This document shows, in pieces, positions 25,318 through 34,503 of a DNA stretch of 64,000 nucleotides (within the stretch, counting starts at the first letter, position 1; every line of letters starts with the position of its first letter). Source of the DNA: Acidiferrum sp963771295 (GTDB taxonomy: Bacteria; Acidobacteriota; Terriglobia; Acidiferrales; UBA7541); the NCBI GenBank assembly GCA_963771295.1, contig CAVYTB010000013.1, positions 186,001-250,000 of the forward strand, given 5' to 3'. A program made the position numbers and the translations under genes. The notes below the pieces were generated by a model, which was not told where the DNA came from, did no database searches, and was given only the letters and a program-made list of their open reading frames with translations.

Positions 25318-26965
25318 AGCAGCAGCCCTTCGCCGCCTTTGGGCGAGAATCTCGGGGAGCCTGAGTTCCAAGCTTCTTGTGGTTCTAGTCTCGTCCATGG
25401 CCATCGTATTCGGCGTCCTCGGCTATTTGAATATTCAGCTCCATCGAAAGCATCTGGAACGAACCACACTTGCCGACGCCGCTCGCGTCAGCAATGTCAT
25501 CAAGCGAAATACCTCCTACTACATGTTGCGCAACCAGCGCGACGGCCTGTACCACATCATTACGGAATTGGCGCAAGAACCGGGGATGGTTCGCATCCGC
25601 ATCATCAACGACCGAGGACGCATCAGCTTCTCCTCTGATCCCTCGGAGATGAACAAGCTCGTCGACGAGCAAATGAACGTGCACGACACTCTCCCGGCCG
25701 GCGTGCCCTGGTTCCAGGTTGCAAATAAGGGGCAAAGTTTCCGCACCTATCGCATGCCGAATGGAGAGCGGGCGCTCGGCGTGATCAACCCGATTGAGAA
25801 TTCGCCTTCCTGTTCCTCGGCGGAATGCCACGCTCATCCGACGGAAGTAAAAACGCTGGGCGTACTGGACACAAATATTTCCCTCGCGCCCACGGACCAG
25901 AGTGTGGCGGAGAGCACCAGCAAGATGCTCTTGTACACCGTGCTCGCGGTCTTCGGCGTGGCCATACTGACCACCGCTTTTGTGCGCCGATTGTTGCAGG
26001 GCCCTCTCACTGCTCTTACCGTAGGAACGCACCGCCTGGGTTCCGGAGATCTGGGGTACCAAATCAAAGTACATTCCCGCGGCGAATTTGAAGATCTGGC
26101 TAGCTCGTTCAACACCATGAGTCACCAGTTACTCGAGGCCCACCAGGAAATCAATGCCTGGACGCGCACGCTGGAAGAGCGGGTTGACGAAAAAACGCGC
26201 CAGTTGAAAGACGCACAGGAAGAAATGTTGCGCGTTGAACGCATGGCGTCAATTGGGAAACTTGCGGCCGTGGTGGCCCACGAAATCAATAATCCACTAG
26301 CCGGAATACTCACATACGCGAAGCTGCTGAAGAAGCGGCTGGTGCGTGAAGCCGTCGTCAACCAGGAAAACATGGGGATGCTGGATCTGGTGGAATCGGA
26401 AAGCCGGCGTTGCGGAGAGATCGTCAAGAACTTGATGACCTTTGCCCGCCCAACTTCCATGAATCGCGAGCCCGCGGACCTGAACGCTATTATCGACCGC
26501 TGCGTTCGCCTGGTGCAGCATCAGTTACAACTGAAAAACATTGAATTGCACCAGGAACTAACCGCGGACTTGCCGCACGTACGCTGCGACGCCGGGCAAA
26601 TCGAACAAGTGATCCTGGCGCTGGTGATGAACGCGATCGACGCCATGACAAATGGCGGGAATCTGACGTTGTGCTCGCGGAAGCTCGAAAATACCGGCCA
26701 AGTACAGGTCGAAGTGCGCGACGACGGCGTCGGCATGCCCAAAGACGTGCTCGCCAAAATGTTTGAGCCGTTTTTCACCACCAAAGAACACGGGCGCGGC
26801 TTGGGTCTGGGTCTGGCCATCAGCCGAAATATTGTCGATCGTCACGCGGGTAAGATCGCCGTTTCGTCCGTACCCGGCCACGGCACCGCGTTCACGATTA
26901 CTTTGCCACTGCAATCCAATCTCGTGCACGCCGCCGCGCCGGCCGGTGCCTCGGTCAAGGAGTAA
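25304..26965 (+). CDS. Sensor histidine kinase with periplasmic CX4CH motif
   Basis: 553 residues from ATG 25304 (CGGAG seven bases upstream), overlapping the NrfD-type gene. TM1 at about 23-42. A periplasmic sensor of about 160 residues carries Cys170, Cys175 and His176 in NSPSCSSAECHAHPTEVK, a CX4CH pattern that can hold a c-type haem. TM2 is at about 206-226, followed by HAMP, a coiled linker, HisKA with phospho-acceptor His326 (VVAHEINNPLAGIL), and HATPase (NAIDAM, DDGVGM, GLGLGLAIS). The gene lies between the redox subunits and an NtrC regulator. Sensing of redox state or a small ligand through haem is inferred. Confidence 0.9.
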   Translation: MLVREAAALRRLWARISGSLSSKLLVVLVSSMAIVFGVLGYLNIQLHRKHLERTTLADAARVSNVIKRNTSYYMLRNQRDGLYHIITELAQEPGMVRIRIINDRGRISFSSDPSEMNKLVDEQMNVHDTLPAGVPWFQVANKGQSFRTYRMPNGERALGVINPIENSPSCSSAECHAHPTEVKTLGVLDTNISLAPTDQSVAESTSKMLLYTVLAVFGVAILTTAFVRRLLQGPLTALTVGTHRLGSGDLGYQIKVHSRGEFEDLASSFNTMSHQLLEAHQEINAWTRTLEERVDEKTRQLKDAQEEMLRVERMASIGKLAAVVAHEINNPLAGILTYAKLLKKRLVREAVVNQENMGMLDLVESESRRCGEIVKNLMTFARPTSMNREPADLNAIIDRCVRLVQHQLQLKNIELHQELTADLPHVRCDAGQIEQVILALVMNAIDAMTNGGNLTLCSRKLENTGQVQVEVRDDGVGMPKDVLAKMFEPFFTTKEHGRGLGLGLAISRNIVDRHAGKIAVSSVPGHGTAFTITLPLQSNLVHAAAPAGASVKE

Positions 26966-26969
26966 GGTT

Positions 26970-28322
26970 ATGGCTCTTAAAGCGAATTTGTTGGTCGTCG
27001 ACGACGAGTTGATCGTAAGAGACTCGCTCGATAAATGGTTCCGCGAAGAAGGTTATGAAGTCACCGTAGCCGAGAATGCGCATGACGCCCTGGGCAAAAT
27101 GGCCGCGCAAAAGTTCGACCTGTCTCTTGTGGACATCAAAATGCCCGGAACGGACGGCGTTGAGCTGCAGCGCCGCATGCATGAGATCGACCCGGAAATG
27201 CTCGTAATAATCATGACGGGCTACGCCTCGGTAGAAACCGCAGTCGCCGCGTTGAAGAACGGCGCGTATGACTATGTCTCGAAGCCATTCGATCCCGACG
27301 ACATTGCTCATACCGTGCACAACGCTCTGACTCACAAGCGCGTCGAGCAAGAGAACGCGCGCCTGCGAGAGACGGTCGCCTCCACAACTCGGCCACAGGA
27401 AATTGTAGGCCAGAGCCCTTCGATGGTTCGTGTGTTTGAAGCCATCCAGACCGTTGGCCCCACCGCCGCGACGGTGCTGATCACCGGCGAGAGCGGTACA
27501 GGCAAGGAATTGTGCGCCCGCGCGATTCACGCGGCGAGCCCACGACACTACAACCCGCTGGTGGTCATCCATTGCGGCGCTTTGGCGGAAACACTGTTGG
27601 AGAGTGAACTGTTTGGCCATGAGAAAGGTGCCTTCACGGGCGCGCAATACCGCAAGAAGGGAAGCTTCGAGGTTGCGGATGGTGGAACGGTGTTTCTGGA
27701 TGAAATCGGAGACATCAGCCTGAAAACCCAAACCGATCTGCTGCGCGTTTTGCAGGAGCACGAAATCACGCGAGTTGGCAGCACGCATCCGATGCACGTG
27801 GACTTTCGGTGTATTGCCGCTACCAATAAAGACGTTGAGCAGCTCGTCAAAGACGGGCGCTTTCGGCCGGACTTGTTCTACCGCCTGAATGTTTTTCAGA
27901 TCCAACTGCCGCCGCTGCGCGAACGCAAGGGTGACATACCAATTCTTGCCGACCATTTCGTAAAGAAGTTTTCTGCCTCGATGAACAAACGCATTACCCG
28001 CATCTCTCCCGCGGCGATGGCCCTGTTGGACCATTACGAATGGCCCGGCAACATCCGCGAACTGGAGAACGCGATTGAACGCGCGATGGTTGTGGGCAGG
28101 GAACCGGAACTGAACGAAGAGGATTTCGCGCTGCGCCTGCCTTCCCACGGCGTCTCGCCGCGCACTCTGGAAGACATCGAACGCGCGCATATCCTGTCGG
28201 TCCTGGAGAATTGCAACGGCAACCAGACGCAAGCGGCCGAGGCTCTGGATATTGATCGAGTCACGCTGCACAACAAGCTAAAGAAATATGGCTGGAAGAG
28301 GGCTGCCGCGGAAGCATCGTGA
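26970..28322 (+). CDS. NtrC-family sigma-54-dependent response regulator
   Basis: 450 residues from ATG 26970, four bases after the kinase stop. Receiver domain with phospho-acceptor Asp55 (SLVDIKMPG), AAA+ domain with Walker A GESGTGKE (about 173-180), the sigma-54 contact loop GAFTGA, Walker B VFLDEIGDI, the arginine-finger region FRPDLFYRLN, and a Fis-type HTH at the C-terminus (NQTQAAEALDIDRVTLHNKL). With the kinase it forms a two-component system. The sigma-54 promoter at 22185-22199 upstream of the cluster is the obvious candidate target, implying autoregulation. Confidence 0.94.
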   Translation: MALKANLLVVDDELIVRDSLDKWFREEGYEVTVAENAHDALGKMAAQKFDLSLVDIKMPGTDGVELQRRMHEIDPEMLVIIMTGYASVETAVAALKNGAYDYVSKPFDPDDIAHTVHNALTHKRVEQENARLRETVASTTRPQEIVGQSPSMVRVFEAIQTVGPTAATVLITGESGTGKELCARAIHAASPRHYNPLVVIHCGALAETLLESELFGHEKGAFTGAQYRKKGSFEVADGGTVFLDEIGDISLKTQTDLLRVLQEHEITRVGSTHPMHVDFRCIAATNKDVEQLVKDGRFRPDLFYRLNVFQIQLPPLRERKGDIPILADHFVKKFSASMNKRITRISPAAMALLDHYEWPGNIRELENAIERAMVVGREPELNEEDFALRLPSHGVSPRTLEDIERAHILSVLENCNGNQTQAAEALDIDRVTLHNKLKKYGWKRAAAEAS

Positions 28323-28858
28323 ATCGCATTCAGCTAATGCCGCTGGGTAAATTTCCCGGCGAGACCCTGATTGATCTGTCGGCGGGGCTTCGCAAGCGGT
28401 TCGGTGTCTGCTGCGAAATCCTTCCCGCGCAACCCGAACCCGCCTTCGCGTTCAACTTCGCGCGGCAGCAATACTCGTCCACGGAAATATTAGCGTCGTT
28501 AATGAATAGCGGCACTCCCAGCAGCGAACGTATTCTTGCGGTTACTGCCGTCGATCTGTACATTCCGATCCTGACGTTTGTTTTTGGCGAAGCGCAGCTG
28601 CACGGATCGTGCGCGGTGGTCTCCTTTCACCGCCTGCGCCAGGAATTCTATGGCTTGCCGGCGAATTCCACGGTCTTGAGCGACCGCCTTTTGAAAGAAG
28701 CGGTCCACGAACTGGGCCACACGATGCCGCTGGCACACTGCGAAGACTACCAGTGTGTGATGGCGCCTTCACATGGAGTGGAGTGGATCGATTTGAAAAC
28801 CAGTCAGTTCTGCACTTCGTGTCAGGCGGCTGTAAATAATCAATCGGCCAGCAACTAG
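28319..28858 (+). CDS. amzA: Archaemetzincin-type zinc metalloprotease
   Basis: 179 residues, GTG start overlapping the regulator stop (GTGA), so translation is coupled. The extended zinc motif HELGHTMPLAH (130-140) is followed at once by CEDYQCVM and later CTSC. This is the archaemetzincin signature HEXXHX5HCX4CM...CXXC, with a second structural zinc site. Archaemetzincins occur in archaea, vertebrates and scattered bacteria, and their substrates are poorly known. There is no signal peptide, so it is cytosolic. Its place at the end of a two-component/redox cluster is unusual and suggests a regulated proteolysis step. Confidence 0.88.
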   Translation: MNRIQLMPLGKFPGETLIDLSAGLRKRFGVCCEILPAQPEPAFAFNFARQQYSSTEILASLMNSGTPSSERILAVTAVDLYIPILTFVFGEAQLHGSCAVVSFHRLRQEFYGLPANSTVLSDRLLKEAVHELGHTMPLAHCEDYQCVMAPSHGVEWIDLKTSQFCTSCQAAVNNQSASN

Positions 28859-28863
28859 CGCGC

Positions 28864-31800
28864 TTAAACCGAGGGTTCCGGAAGGATGGCGGGTTTCTTG
28901 CGCGGCACAAGCGAACGCACCACGACATACAGCATCGGAATAAATAGAAGGTTCAAAGTTGTCGCGGCGATCATTCCGCCAAACACTGTGGTGCCGACCG
29001 ACACGCGCCCCGCGGCACCTGCGCCTTGCGCAATCACCAGAGGCACCACACCTAGAATAAAGGCCAGCGAGGTCATCAGGATGGGACGCAGCCGGATGCG
29101 TGCGGCTTCCACAGCGGCGTCCAGTGGCGTCAGTCCCTGCTCTTGAAGCTGTTCGGCAAACTCCACGATCAGAATGGCGTTCTTGCTCGCCAAGCCGATC
29201 AACATCACCAGTCCGATCTGGCAATAGACGTCATTCGTCAGCGCGCGCAATTTAACCGCAGCTAATGCCCCAAGTAGCGCCACTGGCACGCCCAACAAAA
29301 CGATGAATGGCAGAACGTAGCTTTCATACTGCGCGGCCAGCGTAAGGTAAACGAATATCATGCCCAGGCCAAACAGAATGGCTGCTTTGCCCGCGGATTG
29401 AATCTCTTCCAGCGAAAGGCCGCTCCATTCATACGTCATACCCTGCGGCAACACTTTCTTCGCGATCCCTTCCATGGCTGCGATAGCCTGGCCGGAACTC
29501 ACTTGCTGCGCCGCGGAACCATTGATTTCGGCTGACCGGAACAGATTGAAGTGTGTGATGACCTGCGGGTTCGCTTCCTGCTTGATCTCCACCACATTGT
29601 CGAGCGGAATCATTTTGCCGCTGTCAGACCGAAGGTAATAGGTGCGGATGTCTTTCGCTTCCGAGCGGAATTTCTGGTCCGCTTGCAGGTACACGCGATA
29701 AGAGCGATTGTTAAAGTCGAAGTCGTTTACGTACACCGAACCCATGAACACCTGCAGCGCGTCGGTAATCTGGCTAAGCGGTATCTGCAAGCTCTTCGCT
29801 TTTTCGCGGTCGATCTTCACCAGATACTGCGGATCATTCGCGGTGAAGCTGGTGAACAATCCCGTTACTTGAGAGCTCTGGTTTCCCGAAGCTACCACCT
29901 GGTTTGCGGTGTTGGCCAGCGTTTGCAGTGTGTTTCGCCCCAAATCTTCCAGCTCAAAGGTGAAGCCGCCGAATTGCCCCAGCCCTTCCACCGCCGGAGG
30001 ATTAAACGGCACCGCGATTCCTCCCGGAATACTCATCAGCGGGCCGCGCAGCTTATTGACCACCGCGAAGCTGGAATGTTCGCGCCCTTTACGGTCCTTA
30101 AATTCCTTCAAATTCAGAAACATCAATCCGCGATTCGGGGCGCTTCCGCTGAAGCTGAATCCCACAAGCGTGAAGGCGCCGTCGATCTCGGGAACGTGGG
30201 AGATTACTTCTTCGACCTTGGCGCAGACTTGCTGCGTATATTGCAGTGAAGCGCCTTGCGGAGTTTGCACCGCCACAATCAGGTAGCCCTCGTCATCTTC
30301 GGGAATGAATCCCTGGGGGATGTTCGCATACAGCAGATAGGCGCAAGCCAGCATCCCTAGAAACAGCAATAGCGATACGTATTTCCATTTCAGGACGACG
30401 TGCACCAGGCTGCGATAGGCTTCTCTCGATGCATCAAAAGCGCGATTGAACAACCGGAAGAATGGACCCTGCACTCGTTCCCGGTGATGCCCCAGAAAGA
30501 TGGCCGAGAGCGCCGGGGTAAGCGTCAATGCGTTGAACGCGGAAATTGACACGGAGAAAGCGATCGTCAGCGCAAATTGCCGGAACAAAATCCCTGTGGT
30601 TCCCGGGAACAGCGCTACCGGCACGAACACCGATACCAGCACCAGTGAAGTCGCGATTACCGCACCGGCGACCTCTTTCATTGCCACACTCGCGGCATTG
30701 TGCGGCTCGGTAATCCCCTCCACAATGTGCCGCTCCACGTTCTCAATTACCACGATGGCGTCATCCACCACCAGGCCCGTCGCCAGCGTGATACCAAAAA
30801 GTGTCAGTGTATTGATCGAAAACCCCAGCGTCTTCACGAATACGAATGTGCCGATCAGTGAAACGGGAATCGTCACCGCAGGAATAAAGGTGCTCCGCCA
30901 ATCCTGCAGGAACAGGAAGATAACCAGAATCACCAGCCCGATCGCTTCAAGTAGCGTGATCAGCACTTCGCGAATGGACTCGCCAATGACCGTTGTGGTG
31001 TCGAAAGCGATGGCGTACCTGAGCCCCGGCGGAAAATTCTTCGACAAACGATGCAGTTCAGCCTTGGCGGCTTTGTCGACGTCTAGCGCGTTGGCTCCGG
31101 GCAGTTGCGTGACGCCAACGCCTACGGCATCGTGGCCATTGAAACGCAACAGCGAACCGTAGTCCTCAGCGCCCAACTCCGCGCGGCCCACGTCCTTGAT
31201 GCGCACCAGCGTTCCGTCCGTTCCCGTTTTCAAAATAATGTTTTCGAATTCGCTCGGCTCCGTCAGCCGGCCAACTGCTCGCACGCTGATTTGATAGGAC
31301 TGCCCCTGATTCGATGGCGGTTGTCCCACCTGTCCGGAAGACACCTGGACGTTTTGCTCCAAAAGCGCGTTGAGGACCGTTGTCGCAGTCAGTCCTCGTT
31401 GTGCGAGACGCGATGGGTCCAGCCAAAGGCGCATCGCATATTTGCGCTCGCCAAAAATGAACACGTCACCTACGCCCTTAACGCGCTTCATCGCGTCCTT
31501 GACGTAAACGTCCAGATAATTGCTCAGGAACAGGCTGTCGTACTGGCCGCCCTCGGAATACACGCCCGCGCCAAACACGAAACCCGCGGCCTGCTTGGTA
31601 ATGATGATGCCGGTGTTCTTTACGGCATTCGGCAATCGTCCAAGCGCCTGGCTGACACGGTTCTGCACGTCCACGGAAGCCAGGTCAACGTCGCGGGTCA
31701 CGTCGAAAGTAACGGTGATTTGACTGGTGCCATCGTTTCCGCTGGACGAGGAAATATATTTCATTCCAGGCACGCCGTTGATCGCCTGCTCCAGCGGAAT

Positions 31801-31989
31801 CGTGACCGCGGACTCCACGGCCTGCGCGTTCGCGCCGATATACCCGCTGGAAACCACCACCTGTGGCGGGGCCAACTGAGGAAATTGCGCAACCGGCAGC
31901 GACGGAATGGCGATCGCTCCGCCGAGAATAATCAGCAGCGCGCAAACCGTCGCAAACACCGGCCTTTGGATGAAGAAATCAACAAACAA
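28864..31989 (-). CDS. RND (HAE1) multidrug efflux pump, inner-membrane subunit
   Basis: 1041 residues with the AcrB/MexB layout: MFVDFFIQRPVFATVCALLI start, two large periplasmic loops after TM1 and TM7, and the relay region GLVVDDAIVVIENVERH with paired Asp in TM4. The start is TTG at 31989, as no other start lies between it and the upstream stop. It exports drugs or other amphipathic compounds using the proton gradient, with the adaptor encoded 56 bases upstream. No outer-membrane channel gene or local repressor was seen. Convergent with the archaemetzincin gene, with only five bases between them. Confidence 0.93.
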   Translation of the reverse strand: MFVDFFIQRPVFATVCALLIILGGAIAIPSLPVAQFPQLAPPQVVVSSGYIGANAQAVESAVTIPLEQAINGVPGMKYISSSSGNDGTSQITVTFDVTRDVDLASVDVQNRVSQALGRLPNAVKNTGIIITKQAAGFVFGAGVYSEGGQYDSLFLSNYLDVYVKDAMKRVKGVGDVFIFGERKYAMRLWLDPSRLAQRGLTATTVLNALLEQNVQVSSGQVGQPPSNQGQSYQISVRAVGRLTEPSEFENIILKTGTDGTLVRIKDVGRAELGAEDYGSLLRFNGHDAVGVGVTQLPGANALDVDKAAKAELHRLSKNFPPGLRYAIAFDTTTVIGESIREVLITLLEAIGLVILVIFLFLQDWRSTFIPAVTIPVSLIGTFVFVKTLGFSINTLTLFGITLATGLVVDDAIVVIENVERHIVEGITEPHNAASVAMKEVAGAVIATSLVLVSVFVPVALFPGTTGILFRQFALTIAFSVSISAFNALTLTPALSAIFLGHHRERVQGPFFRLFNRAFDASREAYRSLVHVVLKWKYVSLLLFLGMLACAYLLYANIPQGFIPEDDEGYLIVAVQTPQGASLQYTQQVCAKVEEVISHVPEIDGAFTLVGFSFSGSAPNRGLMFLNLKEFKDRKGREHSSFAVVNKLRGPLMSIPGGIAVPFNPPAVEGLGQFGGFTFELEDLGRNTLQTLANTANQVVASGNQSSQVTGLFTSFTANDPQYLVKIDREKAKSLQIPLSQITDALQVFMGSVYVNDFDFNNRSYRVYLQADQKFRSEAKDIRTYYLRSDSGKMIPLDNVVEIKQEANPQVITHFNLFRSAEINGSAAQQVSSGQAIAAMEGIAKKVLPQGMTYEWSGLSLEEIQSAGKAAILFGLGMIFVYLTLAAQYESYVLPFIVLLGVPVALLGALAAVKLRALTNDVYCQIGLVMLIGLASKNAILIVEFAEQLQEQGLTPLDAAVEAARIRLRPILMTSLAFILGVVPLVIAQGAGAAGRVSVGTTVFGGMIAATTLNLLFIPMLYVVVRSLVPRKKPAILPEPSV

Positions 31990-32045
31990 CTCGGCTCACC
32001 ATCTCCTGAAGAATCGCGCTGCCTTGTTGCGGAAAGACTTTGGAA

Positions 32046-33236
32046 CTAGTTGCTCTTGCCACCTGAACTGTTTCCAGTCTGGCTCGTTTTCCCAGCTTCT
32101 TTAAATTGCTCGATGACTGGCGCACCATCTTGTAAGAACTGCGTCCCCGAGACGATCACGTGGTCTCCAGGTTGCACTCCTTCGAGCACGGCATAATCAT
32201 TTCCCACAATTTCGCCGAGTTTCACCGCTCGCTGCCGCGCCACCGTTCCTTTTGCATCCTTCACCGCGACAAACAGGAAATACTCACCACTGATGCGCTG
32301 CACCGCAAGCACCGGCACAACCGGCCCATTGCGCGTTCCCCACGCGATCTGTGCCCGAACCTGCTGGGAAATTCGTAGTTTCGCATTGGAGTTGACGATC
32401 GCGGCTTTGGCCAGCACTGTCTGTGTATCTGTATCCACTTGCGGCGAAACAAAGGTAATTTCCGATTGCGCCAGCACCGTTCCAGATTCGTCCACCAGCT
32501 TCACCGGCAGACCCAGCCGCAAGTCTTTGGATCTGCTTCCAGGGACGTAGATGTAAGCCTCCAGGGCGCCGGGTTCGTCCACGGTGGTCAACAGCGTCGT
32601 TACGCCCACCCGGTCACCTACGCGCACAGGAATATCCCCGACGATTCCGCCCATCGGCGCACTCACCTGGTAATAGCGCAGTTCGACTTGCTGCTGTTGC
32701 ACTTGATGTTCCAGCGATTTCAACTGGGCAACGGCAGTCTCATAGTTCGTTTGCGCGTTATCGAAGTCTGCCTTGCTGATGACCCCGGCCGCCTGCAACT
32801 TCACCGCCCGGTCCAGATTCACTTTTGCCAGACGCACATTGGCTTCTTGCGCTACACGTGCCGATTCCTGGCTGTTCACGGTGGCTTCCTGCTTCAGCGG
32901 ATCGATTTGCAGAAGGGGCGCTCCAGCGGCCACGCGATCGCCGGACTTTACGAAAATCTTAGTGACCTGCCCTTCCACTTGCGGATTAATCGTCGCGGAA
33001 TGACGCGATTTCAATATAGCCAGATACTCGGTCGAGTTCGTCAGCTTCTGTGATTCCACCACCAGCACTTGCACCGGCATCGCGGGTGGCGCAGCGGCAT
33101 CGCCGGCCGGTCCTTTAACGCCGCAGCCGCAAAGTCCGGCTGAGATTGAAACAGCGACAAGTGCGAGAACTACATAACGGCACAAAATGGAGAATTCGGT
33201 AAGATGACTTGAATTACACAAAGATGGGGTCCGCAT
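32046..33236 (-). CDS. RND periplasmic adaptor (membrane fusion) lipoprotein
   Basis: 396 residues. The signal ends in the lipobox-like AGLCGC, so the mature protein is probably lipid-anchored. Barrel-sandwich halves flank an alpha-hairpin: PQVEGQVTKIFVKSGDRVAAG before, and coiled helices with YQVSAPMGGIVGDIPVRVGD after, as in AcrA/MexA. C-terminal beta-barrel and membrane-proximal strands follow. It bridges the RND pump to an outer-membrane channel. No strong ribosome site precedes the ATG, so the start could be slightly downstream. Confidence 0.9.
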   Translation of the reverse strand: MRTPSLCNSSHLTEFSILCRYVVLALVAVSISAGLCGCGVKGPAGDAAAPPAMPVQVLVVESQKLTNSTEYLAILKSRHSATINPQVEGQVTKIFVKSGDRVAAGAPLLQIDPLKQEATVNSQESARVAQEANVRLAKVNLDRAVKLQAAGVISKADFDNAQTNYETAVAQLKSLEHQVQQQQVELRYYQVSAPMGGIVGDIPVRVGDRVGVTTLLTTVDEPGALEAYIYVPGSRSKDLRLGLPVKLVDESGTVLAQSEITFVSPQVDTDTQTVLAKAAIVNSNAKLRISQQVRAQIAWGTRNGPVVPVLAVQRISGEYFLFVAVKDAKGTVARQRAVKLGEIVGNDYAVLEGVQPGDHVIVSGTQFLQDGAPVIEQFKEAGKTSQTGNSSGGKSN

Positions 33237-33356
33237 ATTCTTTTGGATGGCTCTCTGGAACCCTTAATAATACGTCAAGCGGCACCACTTCCGCATGGGA
33301 AACCTGAAAACTATTTTAGACGCGTGGCGGCGGAATCAGTTGGATAAGAGAAATGC

Positions 33357-34475
33357 TTAATACATGTCGGAGGGGTCGATTTTCTTGCCGGACAGTCCCA
33401 GTTGCAGCACTTCAATGTCTTGCGGCCGGTCAAATACTTTCCCAGGGAATAGCCGCTTGATGATCACGCGCAAGCCGCCAAATGCAATGCCCACGCCCGT
33501 GGCAACGCCCAGAAACAGGCCCGTGAACAGGAAGATCTTCACCATGATGACCACAATCGGCGGATCGGTCGCCGTGTGGCTCGATTCGTTCCAGGTCACT
33601 TGCGTCTCGTAGTTCACTTCATCACGAATCGCTTGCGCGTGCAAAGCCGAAGTGGGGGCAAACACCAGCGATAGCAGCGAAGTCTTGCGCTCAACTGTCA
33701 CTCCCGCCTTTTTTGCCGCATCCGGTAGCGCTTGCCGTAAGTGACGCAAATGTTGCTCTGCCAGTTGTGGCGTTGGATATTCGAGCAACAGCAAAACGCC
33801 GCTGCCGTGTTCGCCCTGGTACCGCGCCAGAATTGCTTCCGCTTCAGACTCGAATCCAATTTCCTCAGCCAAGTCCGCAAAATCACCTTGCCCCAGCGAA
33901 CTCATTGCTGCCCGGAAGCCGTGCGGGCCCAGCGCATACTTTTCCGAGCCAAAGACACGCCAGTGTTCCGGCAGATACGACCTCAATTCGGGGAAGGGAG
34001 TTTTGTCAGCCTTTGGCTTCAGCGAAGTGAGTAAACCCGTCAGCGAAGCAGGCGAGAGATTCGAGAAAGGTCCCAGGCTGAGCACCAGATTTCCCAGCAA
34101 CACTGCGCCACTGTGAGAATCGAAAGCAGACTCATCGCCAATATTGCCACTCTCCATGCCTTCCACGGTCGACTGTGTGTAGAACTCAAATGCACCGCTG
34201 GGGTCCTTGAATGAATAGAGCCCGACCTTCAGGTCTTCGTTCCCGCTCTTGTAGCTGCGCTCTTCGTAGGCCCGCAGTCCAGATTCCTTAAGACTTGCGA
34301 CTTGCGCATCTCCCCAACCTTGATATAGGTCAGGTCCAGACCTCAGACTGGCCGCGCCCGATGCCGTCCAAGGCCCGAATTGGTCGGGTAATACACGGTT
34401 AGCCTCCGCCGCGTCAAGCGACGCGCCGAGGCACAAAAAAATAACCGAAAGGCAAACCAGCGTCCGAATTCTCAT
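33357..34475 (-). CDS. Exported DUF6599-like protein with C-terminal membrane anchor
   Basis: 372 residues from ATG 34475, where the signal peptide MRIRTLVCLSVIFLCLGASLDA begins. The mature part starts NRVLPDQFGPWTASG and repeats short alpha/beta patterns (LYSFKDPSGAFEFYTQ, VLLLLEYPTPQLAEQHL) seen in acidobacterial DUF6599 proteins; this family call is tentative. A membrane helix near the end (IFLFTGLFLGVATGVGIAFG) leaves a short cytosolic tail. Function is unknown. It lies 28 bases downstream of the amidase gene and is probably in that envelope operon. Confidence 0.65.
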   Translation of the reverse strand: MRIRTLVCLSVIFLCLGASLDAAEANRVLPDQFGPWTASGAASLRSGPDLYQGWGDAQVASLKESGLRAYEERSYKSGNEDLKVGLYSFKDPSGAFEFYTQSTVEGMESGNIGDESAFDSHSGAVLLGNLVLSLGPFSNLSPASLTGLLTSLKPKADKTPFPELRSYLPEHWRVFGSEKYALGPHGFRAAMSSLGQGDFADLAEEIGFESEAEAILARYQGEHGSGVLLLLEYPTPQLAEQHLRHLRQALPDAAKKAGVTVERKTSLLSLVFAPTSALHAQAIRDEVNYETQVTWNESSHTATDPPIVVIMVKIFLFTGLFLGVATGVGIAFGGLRVIIKRLFPGKVFDRPQDIEVLQLGLSGKKIDPSDMY

Positions 34476-34503
34476 AGCAACCTGTTCATTAGATGCCGGC
34501 AGA

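Noticed and set aside
26955..28271. 438-residue antisense frame across the NtrC regulator
   Set aside because: The plus strand encodes all receiver, AAA+ and HTH motifs; the antisense reading has none.
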